A stretch of DNA of 64,000 nt from Polyangium fumosum (GCF_005144585.1 NZ_SSMQ01000060.1:1-64000), one strand, 5' to 3'; positions 24,358 to 36,355 are shown, numbered from the stretch's first letter. Notes: generated by a model from the sequence alone, not told the origin. A program made the numbers and translations.

Positions 24358-25728
24358 TCAGCGCGACCCAATCCGAAGAAGCACGACCTTCACCGTATCG
24401 AGCAGGATCGACAGATCGAACCAGACCGACAGCGTCTTGATGTAGAACAGGTCGTGCTGGAGCTTTTCGAGCTGGTCCTCGGTCGTCGCACCGTAATGGT
24501 AGCGGACCTGCGCGTAACCCGTCAGGCCCGGCTTGACGAAGAGGCGCTGCCGGAAGAACGGGATCGCCTTTTCGAGCTCCTCGGTGAAGCTCGGCCGCTC
24601 GGGCCGCGGGCCGACGAGGCTCATGTCGCCGGTGAGCACGTTCCAGAGCTGCGGCAGCTCGTCGAGACGGGTCTTGCGAATGACGCGGCCGACGCGCGTC
24701 ACGCGCGGATCGTCCTCCGACGCCCAGCGCGCCTTTCCATCGGCCTCCGCGTCCGTGCGCATCGACCGGAACTTGTAAATGGTGAAGGGCCGGCCGAACA
24801 CGCCGCTCCGTACCTGCGAATAAAGGACCGGGCCCGCCGAATCGAGCCGGATCGCGAGCGCCGTGAGGAGCATCAGCGGCGCCGCGAGCACGAGGCCCAC
24901 CGAGGCGCAGACGACGTCGAGCAGGCGTTTTCCGAGGAGCGTCCGCTTCGCGACGTGGAAGCCGTGCGCAAAGACGAGCTGGCTCGGGCGCAATTCACGG
25001 ACGAAGATTTTGCCCGTGATGCGCTCGTAAAACTCCACGCCTTCCTCGACCTCGACGCCCCGGAATTTGAGCTCCAGGAGGGCATCGATGGGCAATTTGC
25101 CCCGGCGATCCGCCGCGCAGACGATGATGTGCCGGATGCCGTGCCCCGTCGCGATGCGCGGCAATTCGTCGTAGGCGCCGAGCACGTCGGGGGCGGCGCG
25201 GCCCGGGTCGCCCTCCTGCACGAGGCGGCCGACGAAACGCATGCCGCCGGTGTCGTGGGTCCGCGCGCCGGTGATCACGGCGTCGGCGAGCGGCCCCGAG
25301 CCGAGGACCAGGGTCCGCTTGCAAAGGCGATCACTCGCCGCCGCCCGCGCGAGCCCCGTGCGAAAAAGGGGCAAGACGAGCGCGCCGGCCGTGAGCCCGA
25401 GCGCCACGGCGCCAAAGCGCTCGTCCGCGTCGACCGAAAAACCCTGGAAGAGGGCCCAGAGCAGGAGAGCCGAAATGGCGAGCGCGCGCGCGACTTTCCA
25501 GGCCAGGGTACGAAGGTCGCGAATGGGCGAAGGTCCGTAAAGGCCATGGTAATAGAGCGACGCCTGCGCCACGAGCGTGATCGCCGCAGCGTCGAGCACG
25601 CGGGCGAGCGTGACGACGCCGCGATGCCCCTCGATCGCCGCCGCACCCGCGCAGACGAGCGATACGAGCAGGCCAGCCTCGACGAACCATACAATGGCGC
25701 GGCGACGCGACCGAAATAGCTCGAGCAT
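24358..25728 (-). CDS. Undecaprenyl-phosphate sugar-1-phosphate transferase (polyisoprenyl-phosphate hexose transferase)
   Basis: Starts surface polysaccharide repeat-unit assembly by moving a sugar-1-phosphate from UDP-sugar to undecaprenyl phosphate. The 456-residue protein has four N-terminal helices, a Rossmann-like CoA-binding domain ([12 protein letters not shown]) and a further helix ([19 protein letters not shown]). The catalytic domain shows [38 protein letters not shown] and [15 protein letters not shown]. These are the WbaP/WcaJ hallmarks, including the Asp-Glu and Arg pairs. The start was set at the Met just before the first helix. It is convergent with the nuclease gene (28 nt apart). 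Tandem hairpins lie upstream of it. Confidence 0.93.
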   Translation of the reverse strand: MLELFRSRRRAIVWFVEAGLLVSLVCAGAAAIEGHRGVVTLARVLDAAAITLVAQASLYYHGLYGPSPIRDLRTLAWKVARALAISALLLWALFQGFSVDADERFGAVALGLTAGALVLPLFRTGLARAAASDRLCKRTLVLGSGPLADAVITGARTHDTGGMRFVGRLVQEGDPGRAAPDVLGAYDELPRIATGHGIRHIIVCAADRRGKLPIDALLELKFRGVEVEEGVEFYERITGKIFVRELRPSQLVFAHGFHVAKRTLLGKRLLDVVCASVGLVLAAPLMLLTALAIRLDSAGPVLYSQVRSGVFGRPFTIYKFRSMRTDAEADGKARWASEDDPRVTRVGRVIRKTRLDELPQLWNVLTGDMSLVGPRPERPSFTEELEKAIPFFRQRLFVKPGLTGYAQVRYHYGATTEDQLEKLQHDLFYIKTLSVWFDLSILLDTVKVVLLRIGSR

Positions 25729-25769
25729 GTTGCCCCCCAGCAATGGAGGGCCCACACGCACCCGATCCT

Positions 25770-26010
25770 GCGCGGCGCACCCCCCCAAGCCCCTCCGTTG
25801 ACGCTTGGGGGCGTCCCGCGGACACGCCGCGCGACCCCCCCAAACCTCTCGGTTGACGCTTGGGGGGGTCACGCGGACACGCCGCGCGACCCCCCCACCT
25901 CTCGGTTGACGCTTGGGGGGGTCACGCGGACACGCCGCGCGACCCCCCCAAACCCCCGTCGACGCTCGGGAACCACGTTCGGACACGCCGAACGACGCCC
26001 CCAAACCCCC
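25770..26010. repeat. Tandem hairpin repeat, period 53-55 bp (about 4.5 units)
   Basis: Units start at 25798, 25853, 25906 and 25959, and a half unit precedes the first. Each unit folds on itself: a G-run/C-run stem (TTGGGGGGGTC with GACCCCCCCAA) encloses a second stem (CGCGG with CCGCG). In the fourth unit the inner stem changes to CGTTCGG with CCGAACG, keeping the pairing. It lies between gyrA and the sugar transferase gene, upstream of the latter. The frames open through it are periodic and not believable as genes. Confidence 0.85.
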
Positions 26011-26106
26011 GGATCCCCCCCGGGGGACCGGGGGAGCCCCGGCGATGCTGTGTGACAGTGCTTACGTTAGCTCCCGGTCACGCGAGGTGCCAGGGGAGGG
26101 GGGATG

Positions 26107-28725
<2,619 letters not shown>

Positions 28726-28806
28726 ACCGCCGCTCGGGCCTGGGCCTGACGCGCGAGGAGGCTTGAAAAAAGCCTCGTCCACGCCGGCCGGAGGACGCTC
28801 TCAGGT

Positions 28807-28838
28807 AGTATACGACCCGTGAACCTGCAATCAGGTTC
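28807..28838 (-). promoter_or_regulatory. Candidate gyrA promoter -10 with adjacent dyad
   Basis: On the minus strand, a TATACT hexamer (28812-28807) lies 25 nt before the alternative GTG and about 80 nt before the preferred ATG of gyrA. Just upstream is a perfect 7-bp dyad with a 4-nt loop (28821-28827 with 28832-28838). No good -35 box at the usual distance is visible. The dyad could be an operator for supercoiling control, or the terminator of the upstream lipoprotein gene. Confidence 0.35.
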
Positions 28839-28913
28839 GAGGGTTTTGTACGCAGGTTCGGGTGCGTCGCGGCGCTGGGTCGGCCGCTCCGTCTGGGCCG
28901 TCCTCGGGGAGGC

Positions 28914-30080
28914 TCAAGGCACGAGCGTGCAAGTGGCCGTGCTGACCGCGCCGGGGGCGATTTCAGCGAGGCAGGAGGCGGTCACGACGGGCGCGCCCGC
29001 GGCGTCGCGGCCGACGAGCTTGATCTTCGGATACGCGGCGGGCTCGATCGGCGCGAAGCGGACAGGCTTGTCGCAAGCGACGCCGTCGGCTTCGAGGGGG
29101 CTCGGCGCGCCGAGCAGGGCGTCGTACGTCGCGACGTTCTCTTTCGCGCACGAGGTGCCCGCGGCCGCGAGGACGTCCGCGAGGGAGAGGTCGAGCGCGC
29201 CGTCCTTGCTCAGCGGATCGCAGAGCGCATGGACCACGAGGCCGTCCACGGCGATCGCCGTGCAGGAAGCGCCCCACGTGACGGGTCCGCCCGTCTCGGC
29301 GCGCGCCTCGATGCGGAACGTGTAGGTCGCGCCGGCCTTGATGTTCTGCGTGTACGGGGCGGGCGCGGGGTTATTGCAGGGGAGGTTCACGAGCGGGGGC
29401 AAGGCCGGATCGGTCGGGCGCACGTCGAAGCTCGCGACCTGCCCGGTGATCACGGGGTTGCCCTGCGGATCGACCGAGCTCTTTTTGCAGGCGAGCTCGA
29501 GGCCGGGGATGGTGCTCGTGCCAGCGAGCGTGGCGCGCGGGTTGATGAGCACGCCGGTCTTGGTCGAGAGCGGGGCGAGCTCTTCACACGTCTCCGGCGT
29601 GGAGCGGACGTTCTCTTGCGCGGTGATGTCCTTGCAGTAGGTCGACCAGAGCGGCGCGACGGTGCCCGCGGCAGGCGCGGCGCGGCGGACCATGCTGCGG
29701 CTGCCCGAGGAGGTGCCGCCGACGGGCGTGAGCTCGGCGGCGGGGACGTCGTAGCCGTCGATCTGGAGGCGGTAGACGTGGCCGACGAGGATCTGCCGGA
29801 AGATGACGCTCGCCGTGCAGGTGACGGGCGGCGACGAGGGGAGCGGGAAGGGCGCGGACGCGTCGGTGACGTCGAGGACGGTGGCCACGTAGCTCTGCAT
29901 GGCGCCGGTCGCGGCGGAGCAAGGCACGTCGCCGAGGAAGAGGCTCGGCTCGACGAGGAGGCTGGTCGGCACGGTCGTCGTGGTGTCGAGATCGAGATCG
30001 GTGTCGGACGTCTCGTCGCACGCCGTGCTCGCGAGGGCGAGGGCGACGAGCGGCACGAGCGCGAGGGTCCGGCGGCGCAT
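28914..30080 (-). CDS. Hypothetical lipoprotein
   Basis: A 388-residue protein with a clear lipoprotein signal (LVPLVALALASTAC, cysteine at about residue 21), followed by an Asp/Thr-rich spacer (DETSDTDLDLDTTTT). The remainder is beta-rich and holds around ten cysteines spaced like disulfide pairs, with repeated hydrophobic-G-x-T-Y-x-F/L strands (for example GHVYRLQIDGYD and GATYTFRIEARAE). No family recognised. The strand pattern suggests immunoglobulin-like or carbohydrate-binding modules in the cell envelope. It is transcribed toward gyrA and divergent from another lipoprotein gene. Confidence 0.75.
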   Translation of the reverse strand: MRRRTLALVPLVALALASTACDETSDTDLDLDTTTTVPTSLLVEPSLFLGDVPCSAATGAMQSYVATVLDVTDASAPFPLPSSPPVTCTASVIFRQILVGHVYRLQIDGYDVPAAELTPVGGTSSGSRSMVRRAAPAAGTVAPLWSTYCKDITAQENVRSTPETCEELAPLSTKTGVLINPRATLAGTSTIPGLELACKKSSVDPQGNPVITGQVASFDVRPTDPALPPLVNLPCNNPAPAPYTQNIKAGATYTFRIEARAETGGPVTWGASCTAIAVDGLVVHALCDPLSKDGALDLSLADVLAAAGTSCAKENVATYDALLGAPSPLEADGVACDKPVRFAPIEPAAYPKIKLVGRDAAGAPVVTASCLAEIAPGAVSTATCTLVP

Positions 30081-30261
30081 GGGGCCGGCGTAGCCGATGG
30101 CCCGGCTCGATGCCAGGCAAAACACACGCGCTCTCGCGCGCGCCCCGGGCGTGCGCGGCGGCGTTCGGGGTGCGGTGGACGGCCCGCCCCAATCGTGATC
30201 TTCTCGATCGCGGGCCTGCGTAGGGATTTTGGGCGCGGCGTCCTGTCCTTCAGGAGGAGTG

Positions 30262-31377
30262 ATGGCGGTTCGGAGGCGCGCGACGAGAGGGCTCTTCGTC
30301 GTACTTTCGTGGGCGGCCGGTTGCCAGCTCGTGTCCGGGATCCCGGACGAGCTCTCGCTCGGGGCAGGCAGCGGTGGCGCGGGCGGCGCGACGCCGATGA
30401 TGTGCGTGCGCGACGAGGTCCCCGAGCCGCCCGCCGTGGACGACGCGGGCGGCGCCGAGGGGTTCGTCGTGGCGCTACGCACGATCGACATGGAAAAAGG
30501 CCTGAACGACGCGCTGCCCGGGCTGAACCTCGACGGGCTCTGCTCGTGCACCGAGGACAAGCGCGGCTGCGCGTCGGTCGATCCGTCGGACGACAAAGGG
30601 TATTGCGACGACGACAGGGGGCACGACGCCGCGAGTTACGCGCTCTTCGGCGCCCTCGCGTACATCCTCACCGTCGATGACATGTCGAGCTTCCTGCGCG
30701 GCCTGACCGAGTCCGGCCAGTGGAGCGTGCTGCTCCGCGTCCAAGGGTACAACGGCGCGAGCGAGGACGATCAGGTGGAGGTCGGCTGGTACGGGAGCCT
30801 GGGGCTCGCGGCGTCGCCGGAGTGGCAAGGCGCGGATGCGTGGTCGATAAGGCAGGAGTTCGTCGCGCCGATGCTGGAGGACCCCTACGCGCCGAGGTTC
30901 ATCGACGGCACGGCGTACGTGACGGGCAACAAGCTCGTGGCACGGCTCCCCGAGGCGCCGCTGCCGATCGCGGACGGCACGTTCACATCCATGCACGCCG
31001 CGCTGTCGAACCTGGTGCTCATGGCGCGCATCGATCGGACCGCGAACGGTCTCTACCGGCTCCGCGAGGGCAAGATCGGCGCGAAGCTCCCCGTGTCGGA
31101 GCTCTTCCCCCTGCTCGCGAGCTTCCGCGACACGAAGGGAAATCCGCTCTGCAAGAACGCGCTGCTCTACCCGGCGACGCGGCAGATCACCTGCCGCGCG
31201 GCCGACGTGCTGCTGGCTGATACGACCGACAAGAACAAGCCCTGCGAGGCGCTCTCGTTCGCCATGGATTTCGAGGCGGATCCCGCCATGCTCGGGGCGG
31301 TGAAGCCCTCCCCGCTGCTGTCCGCCGGATGCCCGGCCGAGACCGATCCCGCGCTCGACGACTGCAGCGGCCTGTAA
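30262..31377 (+). CDS. Hypothetical lipoprotein
   Basis: A 371-residue protein with an excellent ribosome site (AGGAGGAG ending 3 nt before ATG). The lipoprotein signal reads LFVVLSWAAGC. A Gly/Ser-rich linker (GAGSGGAGGA) follows, and the mature domain contains at least ten cysteines, including DGLCSCTEDKRGC. The Ala-Gly-Cys lipobox, linker and cysteine pattern are frequent in myxobacterial surface lipoproteins. No enzymatic motif is visible. A start 11 codons upstream is open but lies before the ribosome site. Confidence 0.78.
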   Translation: MAVRRRATRGLFVVLSWAAGCQLVSGIPDELSLGAGSGGAGGATPMMCVRDEVPEPPAVDDAGGAEGFVVALRTIDMEKGLNDALPGLNLDGLCSCTEDKRGCASVDPSDDKGYCDDDRGHDAASYALFGALAYILTVDDMSSFLRGLTESGQWSVLLRVQGYNGASEDDQVEVGWYGSLGLAASPEWQGADAWSIRQEFVAPMLEDPYAPRFIDGTAYVTGNKLVARLPEAPLPIADGTFTSMHAALSNLVLMARIDRTANGLYRLREGKIGAKLPVSELFPLLASFRDTKGNPLCKNALLYPATRQITCRAADVLLADTTDKNKPCEALSFAMDFEADPAMLGAVKPSPLLSAGCPAETDPALDDCSGL

Positions 31378-31389
31378 ACGAGCGTGTGC

Positions 31390-32598
31390 TCAGCGCCCGG
31401 GCGTGGCGAGCGTCGCGGCGGCGATCGTCTTCCAGTCGATCCCCGCGGGCAAGCGGCCCTCGGCGCGCTCGGGCCTGCCGCCGCCGCGCCCGCCCGCCGC
31501 GGTCGCCGCGCGCTTCAAGAAGGCGCCGCAGTCGAAGTCGCTCGACGAGCCGCGGGCCGCGAGCACGATCGTGCCGCCCTCGGCCTCCCCGGCGAGCAGC
31601 GCGACGAGATCCCCCTCGGCCGTGATGCGCCCGGCGACCGCGCGCACGAGGTCGAGCGACGCATCGTCGAGGACGCCGATCACCACGCGTTCGCCCCGTT
31701 CCCGCGCGTCCTTCACGAGCGCGTCGGCGATCGCCGCGGCCACACGCCCCCGCACGCGCCCGAGCGCCTGACGCGCCTCGTCGAGCTCGCGGCGTAGTTT
31801 TTCGATGCCTGCAGGCACGTCCTCGGGGCCGCACGTGAGATCGCGGGCGAGCGCGCGCACGACGTCCGCTTCGCGCGAGAGCTTCGTCCGCGCCCGCACG
31901 CCCGCCGAGAACGTGACGCGCATCTTGCCCTTGTACCGTTCGAGCCCGTCGATGCGGACGAAGCCGACCTGCGCGGTGTTCGTGCAGTGCGTGCCCCCGC
32001 AAGGCGAGACGTCGAAGTCGCCGATCACGACGACGCGCACGTTGTCGTGCACCTTGGGTTGCCTGCGCAGCGGGAGCGCGCGGAGCTCGTCCTCCGAGGG
32101 GAAAAACGCGCGGATCGGCGCGTCGTCGTCGATGACGGCGTTGACGAGGGCCTCGGCCTCGGCCGCGGCGCGCTCGTCGAGGGCGGCGACGTCGAGGTCG
32201 ATCGTGCACGCGCTCTCGCCGAGGCGCGAGGAGACGGTCTCGGCGCGGGCGACATCGGCGAGCGCGCGCGAGAGCATGTGCTGGCCCGTGTGCTGGGCCA
32301 TGTGGACGAGGCGACGCGGCTTGTCGATCGTGCCTTGCACCTCGGCGCCGATCGCGGGCAGGGGCCCTTCGAGGACGTGGTGGATGCGGCCCTCGTCGTC
32401 GACCTGCACGTCGACGACGGCGGCCTCGTCGAGGCGGCCGCGATCGGCCATCTGCCCGCCGGACTCGGGGTAAAACGCGGTCCGATCGAGCCGCACGCTG
32501 GGGCGGCCGGCGTGGGTCTCGTGGGCGACGACGACGCCGCGGAACGAGAAGAGCTTCGGGTCGTCGTGGTAGAGCGGCGAAGAGCGAGGTGTGGCCAA
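31390..32598 (-). CDS. Alanyl-tRNA editing protein (AlaX, long type with DHHA1-like tail)
   Basis: Hydrolyses mischarged Ser-tRNA(Ala) or Gly-tRNA(Ala) in trans. The 402-residue protein has the editing domain with zinc-binding HTGQHML and CGGTH. An N-terminal beta-barrel precedes it (TAFYPESGGQMADRG), and a C-terminal region shows the DHHA1 pattern (GAFLKRAATAAGGRGGGRPERAEG). This full layout matches AlaX-L, not AlaRS, since the catalytic and anticodon domains are absent. No ATG is available; a TTG at 32598 is the most plausible start, 14 nt after the stop of the hydrolase gene. Confidence 0.9.
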   Translation of the reverse strand: MATPRSSPLYHDDPKLFSFRGVVVAHETHAGRPSVRLDRTAFYPESGGQMADRGRLDEAAVVDVQVDDEGRIHHVLEGPLPAIGAEVQGTIDKPRRLVHMAQHTGQHMLSRALADVARAETVSSRLGESACTIDLDVAALDERAAAEAEALVNAVIDDDAPIRAFFPSEDELRALPLRRQPKVHDNVRVVVIGDFDVSPCGGTHCTNTAQVGFVRIDGLERYKGKMRVTFSAGVRARTKLSREADVVRALARDLTCGPEDVPAGIEKLRRELDEARQALGRVRGRVAAAIADALVKDARERGERVVIGVLDDASLDLVRAVAGRITAEGDLVALLAGEAEGGTIVLAARGSSSDFDCGAFLKRAATAAGGRGGGRPERAEGRLPAGIDWKTIAAATLATPGR

Positions 32599-32611
32599 GG
32601 CCGATGGGCTC

Positions 32612-33646
32612 CTACGGGCGTGACGCGGGCAGGACGTGATCCCGCAGGATGTCGGGCAGGAGCCGGAGCTGGCCACAATGCGCGTCGCCGTCCGAGCCCG
32701 CGTACCCGCGGAGGAAGAAGTGGTTCTGATCGTGGGCGCGCGAGAGGCCGAACGGATCCTGCGCAGGCGGCGTGGCCGGGACGTCGGCGCCGATCTCGCG
32801 CAGGAGGAAGGTGCCGGTTTCCAGCGTGGAGGCGTAGTCCGGCGTGGGGACGGCCGTGTGCGTGACGAAGAGCAGAGGTCCGCCGTTCGCCGCGGCGCGC
32901 GCGAAGGACGAGAAGGGCAAGAGCTCCGTGGGATCGGGCATCTTCCCGCCGGACGCGTAACTCGCGTAGAGCGAGTCGAGCAGGAGGACGGCGTCGACGT
33001 CGTCGCGACCTCGCGCGAGGATCCGCGCGATCGCACCGTAGCCCGCGCTCCACGACGACAGGACGATGCTGCGCGGGCGGGCCGCGGGGTTTTTCGTGGC
33101 GAGCGCGACCTCGCGGCTGATCGCCGAGAGCATCGCGTCGAAGGTGCCTTCGGACTCGAACGTGCTCTTGTAGCCGCTCGACAGCGTGCCCGTGTCGAGG
33201 CCGGCGATCACGAGGCCGAGGCCGAGGGGCGCGAGCTGCTTGCGCACGGGCTCGGTGCCGTGGAAGTGGACGAGCAGATCAAAGCCGCCGTCGGGCGGGA
33301 CGGTGAGGCTCGAAGGGACGAGGATGCGGCCGAGCGGGAGCGGTCGCCAGCCGAGGTAGTCGCCGAAGCCGCTGTCCGGGAAGTCGCAGCCGCTGCGAGG
33401 CGCGGCCTCGGAGACCAGGGCCGCGGGCTTGCCGGGCGCGCCGTTCGGCAGCGGAGACATCGTGAGCGTGGGCGCGGAGGCCTCGGACGCATCCGTTGGG
33501 TTCGCGGCCGCGCCTTCGTCCTCGCTGCGCGCGGCGGAGCCGATCACCACGATGGCGGCGCAGAGGCCGACCACCGCGAGATCGCGGAGGGACGAGCGGG
33601 TCGTGCCCTTGCTCAGAAGCCGGGATCCGTGACTCTGGGTACCCAC
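32612..33646 (-). CDS. Alpha/beta-hydrolase-like exported protein
   Basis: A 344-residue protein with an N-terminal hydrophobic signal segment (LAVVGLCAAIVVIGSA) and a short low-complexity linker. The hydrolase-like domain carries the oxyanion-side strand FDLLVHFHGTEP, a nucleophile-elbow candidate SSWSAGYGAI (Ser in S-x-S-x-G) and an acidic strand end AVLLLDSLYASY. A late histidine is in DQNHFFLRG. These could form a Ser-Asp-His triad, but the family is not certain. The GTG start overlaps the end of the kinase gene by 34 nt, and the AlaX gene follows after 13 nt. Confidence 0.7.
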   Translation of the reverse strand: MGTQSHGSRLLSKGTTRSSLRDLAVVGLCAAIVVIGSAARSEDEGAAANPTDASEASAPTLTMSPLPNGAPGKPAALVSEAAPRSGCDFPDSGFGDYLGWRPLPLGRILVPSSLTVPPDGGFDLLVHFHGTEPVRKQLAPLGLGLVIAGLDTGTLSSGYKSTFESEGTFDAMLSAISREVALATKNPAARPRSIVLSSWSAGYGAIARILARGRDDVDAVLLLDSLYASYASGGKMPDPTELLPFSSFARAAANGGPLLFVTHTAVPTPDYASTLETGTFLLREIGADVPATPPAQDPFGLSRAHDQNHFFLRGYAGSDGDAHCGQLRLLPDILRDHVLPASRP

Positions 33647-35244
33647 GTCGTGCTCGTCGGCGCCCCGGTGGGCTTTGCGGTCGCGGTCGTCGTGGCCGCA
33701 GGCTTTGTCGCGCCCGCGCCTTTCGTCGTGCCCGCGGGTTTGTCGTCGCGCTTGGTCGTGGCTTCGGGTTTCGTGTCGGCGGACGGAAGATCGTTGATGT
33801 CGAGGACCGTGCCTCCGCCCGTGTCGATCGGCTGCGGTGCCGCGGCGGTCTGCACGGCCACGGGCGTCGTGGCCTGCGTGGGGGCGGGCGGGCTCGGCGG
33901 CGTGGGCGCCACGTTTCCCGCGGCGTTTCCGGCGGCCGCGCGTGGCTCCATCGTCGTGCGTAGGAACATGAACGTGCCGGCGAGCGAGAGCGCGGTCACC
34001 GCGCCCAAGGCGACGAAGAGGCCCGCGCGGTTTTGACGGGGCGGCATCGACGGCAAGAGCGAGCCGGACATCGCTCCGTCCGCGTACGATTCGTACGAAG
34101 GCGGGAGGATCGAGGTCGAGGAGCTCCGCGGCATGCTCGTCGGGAAGCTCGTGAGCGCCGAGTTCATCCGCGTGATCGCGATGTCCGAGACCGCCTCGTG
34201 CACGTGCGGCTGCGCGGTGCCCGGCGACATCGCGATGCCCGCGGCGCGCTCGTCGGCGGCGCGCACGGCGTCACGGAGCGCGGCGCGGCGCTTCTGGCCC
34301 CGATCGCCCATCACGGAGCGCGTGAACGCGCCGATGTCGTCGTCGACCACCGAGGCCCCGGACAAGGCGAGGACACGCTCCAGGGCCGCGTCGAGCTCCA
34401 GCATCGTCTGGTAGCGCTCGTTCGGATCCTTCTTCAGGCACGTGAGGAGCACGCGCTCGAGCTCGACGGGGAAGCTCGGGTTTTTCATGCGCGGCGGCAG
34501 GAGCGGCCGCGAGATGATGTTCTTCATCGTGGCCATGTCGTTGTCGCCGAGGAACGGGTGCAGGCCCGTCGTGAGCCGGTAGAGCACGATGCCCATCGCG
34601 AAGACGTCGGTGCGCCGATCGACCTTCTGCCCGAGGGCCTGCTCGGGCGACATGTACGGGACTTTGCCCTTGAGCTGCCCCGCCGTGGTCTCGCCCCCCG
34701 CGCGGCCGAGCGCCTTCGCCACGCCGAAATCGACGAGCTTCACGATGCCGTCGTACGAGACGAGGATGTTCTGCGGCGAGACGTCGCGGTGCACCAGGTC
34801 GAGGCGCTGGTCCTGATCGTCGCGCAGCTCGTGCGCCGCGTGCAGGCCCGCGCAGGCCTGGCGGACGATGCGGAGCGCGATGCGCTGCGGCACGGGGACG
34901 TTGCTGCGCTTGGCGGTCTTCGTGAGGACGCTGAGCGCCTCGCCGTCGACCCACTCCATGACGATGTAGATCGTCTCGTCCTGCTCGCCGACGTCGAGGA
35001 TCTCCGCGACGTTCGGGTGATGGATGCGCGCGGCGAGCGAGGCCTCGTCGAGGAACATCTGCTCGAACTGCGGGTCGTCCGAGATCGACGGCAGCATCGT
35101 CTTGATGGCGACCGTCTTCTGAAACCCGCGGGAGCCCTTCTGCCGCGCCGCCCAGACCGTGGCCATGCCTCCCTGTGCGATCGGCAGGAGCAGCTCGTAG
35201 CGCCCGAGCACCATCCCTGGGGAGAGCGTTTCATGTTGGGTCAT
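33613..35244 (-). CDS. Ser/Thr protein kinase (Hanks/PknB type), membrane anchored
   Basis: A 543-residue protein. Residues about 15-280 form a complete kinase domain: the Gly loop IAQGGMATVW, VAIK lysine, HRDVSPQN with catalytic D154, DFG with D172, and APE-like VPYMSPEQAL. A juxtamembrane region of about 110 residues leads to one helix (GLFVALGAVTALSLAGTFMFL). Outside the membrane comes a Pro/Thr/Ala/Lys-rich tail with no sensor domain visible. The HRDVSPQN variant is typical of the large myxobacterial kinase family. It is probably an active kinase; substrates are unknown. Its 3' end overlaps the hydrolase gene. Confidence 0.93.
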   Translation of the reverse strand: MTQHETLSPGMVLGRYELLLPIAQGGMATVWAARQKGSRGFQKTVAIKTMLPSISDDPQFEQMFLDEASLAARIHHPNVAEILDVGEQDETIYIVMEWVDGEALSVLTKTAKRSNVPVPQRIALRIVRQACAGLHAAHELRDDQDQRLDLVHRDVSPQNILVSYDGIVKLVDFGVAKALGRAGGETTAGQLKGKVPYMSPEQALGQKVDRRTDVFAMGIVLYRLTTGLHPFLGDNDMATMKNIISRPLLPPRMKNPSFPVELERVLLTCLKKDPNERYQTMLELDAALERVLALSGASVVDDDIGAFTRSVMGDRGQKRRAALRDAVRAADERAAGIAMSPGTAQPHVHEAVSDIAITRMNSALTSFPTSMPRSSSTSILPPSYESYADGAMSGSLLPSMPPRQNRAGLFVALGAVTALSLAGTFMFLRTTMEPRAAAGNAAGNVAPTPPSPPAPTQATTPVAVQTAAAPQPIDTGGGTVLDINDLPSADTKPEATTKRDDKPAGTTKGAGATKPAATTTATAKPTGAPTSTTWVPRVTDPGF

Positions 35245-35289
35245 CGGAAGGCCCGGCGAGCGCCGCGGAGACGGCGTCGATGCGCCATC

Positions 35290-35419
35290 CTAGCAGCCTG
35301 TGGACTTATCTGCTGCGCGCCCCGAATCGTCGGTCGACATCGCTCGAAATCCTTCAGGATTCCTCGCTCCGTCGCCCTAGCTTCGGGGCGCTCGCGACGA
35401 TAAGTCCACAGGCTGCTAG
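35290..35419. mobile_element. MITE-like element, 130 bp, perfect 21-bp terminal inverted repeats
   Basis: The left end 35290-35310 (CTAGCAGCCTGTGGACTTATC) is the exact reverse complement of 35399-35419. A 4-bp direct repeat CATC flanks both sides (35286-35289 and 35420-35423), as expected for a target-site duplication. A second inverted pair (GCGCCCCGAA and TTCGGGGCGC) lies inside. No transposase fits in 130 bp, so it would need a relative elsewhere in the genome. It sits in the upstream region of the Ser/Thr kinase gene. The parental insertion-sequence family is not determined. Confidence 0.8.
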
Positions 35420-35553
35420 CATCCAGGCCGCTTTCGTCGCCACGAACGCGTGAAATGGCCGTTCGAGGCGGTCCCGAAGATCCGGGCTTGCCGAGGGGAG
35501 TGTGCACCGGGCCTCGCAGGAGCGAGGCCCTCGGAGGTGCGAGGCGCGAGAGA

Positions 35554-36210
35554 TCAGGAGCCGGGCGGAACGGCCATGCCGAAGAGAGCCTGGTAGATCT
35601 GGCTCAGCTTCTGGTGCGACTCCCCCGTGAGCATGTCCTTGCCGTAGGGGAGCGTGAAGGGCGTGACGCCGGCGGCCTTGGAGCAAGTGAACCACACCAC
35701 GAGGTCGGTGTTCGGCTGGCCCGGACGAACGAACGAGACGCCCATGCCGGGCGCCGTCGTGCAATTGTTCGCGCCGGCCTGGAAGCTGTCCTCGTCGCCG
35801 AAGAGATCGAGGAGGTCGTTCTTCATGTCCTCGTTCGTGACGGGCGTCTGGGCCACGATCGCGAGGCCGTTCCACAGCGGCACCTGCGTCTGGACGGGCG
35901 CCGGCTGCGTCGTCTGGCCGCCCGGGAGGAGGCCCGGCGGGATGAGCCCCGGCGCGGCTTGGTTCAGGCCCTGGAGGAGCTGCTGCCCCGCAGCCTGCAT
36001 CTCGGGCGGGATGGGCAGGCCCGGGATGCCCGGGAGCGCGCCGGGCGTCGCGACCGGCGCGGCGGCGGGCGGCGGCGGCGCGCTCAGGCGCAGCACGGTG
36101 ATTTGCGCCTGGTCCATCTGATCGAAGGGCGCCGTGCGAGAGGCACAGCCCGCCGAGAGGGGGGCGACGAGGAGGGCAAGACCGAGAAAGGTGCGGAGAC
36201 TCGAGTTCAT
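35554..36210 (-). CDS. Hypothetical lipoprotein with Pro/Gly/Gln-rich segment
   Basis: A 218-residue protein. The lipobox is strong (APLSAGC). A Pro/Ala/Gly-rich middle (residues about 45-115) contains repeated PG-x-PG and LLQGLNQAAPGL motifs, followed by a compact C-terminal domain of about 100 residues with two cysteines (NNCTTAPGMG and WFTCSKAAG). No family recognised. It is divergent from the proline-rich protein gene, sharing a 145-nt intergenic region. Membrane placement (inner or outer) cannot be decided; residues after Cys are Ala-Ser, which favours the outer membrane under the E. coli rule. Confidence 0.78.
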   Translation of the reverse strand: MNSSLRTFLGLALLVAPLSAGCASRTAPFDQMDQAQITVLRLSAPPPPAAAPVATPGALPGIPGLPIPPEMQAAGQQLLQGLNQAAPGLIPPGLLPGGQTTQPAPVQTQVPLWNGLAIVAQTPVTNEDMKNDLLDLFGDEDSFQAGANNCTTAPGMGVSFVRPGQPNTDLVVWFTCSKAAGVTPFTLPYGKDMLTGESHQKLSQIYQALFGMAVPPGS

Positions 36211-36355
36211 CGTTTCTACCTCGCTTAGTACCACGGTTTGACGGACGGGGGGCAAGCCCAGTCGTCGGCAACGTGCTGAAACGTCGCGCGGCGCTCTCGA
36301 CCTCGGACCGCGGCCGGCGTATGGTCTGCCGAGCGCTCACGGGCGCCCCGACGTG

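Noticed and set aside
25798-26055. Short plus-strand frames through the 53-bp array
   Set aside because: Periodic translation of a hairpin repeat, open in several frames; not a gene.
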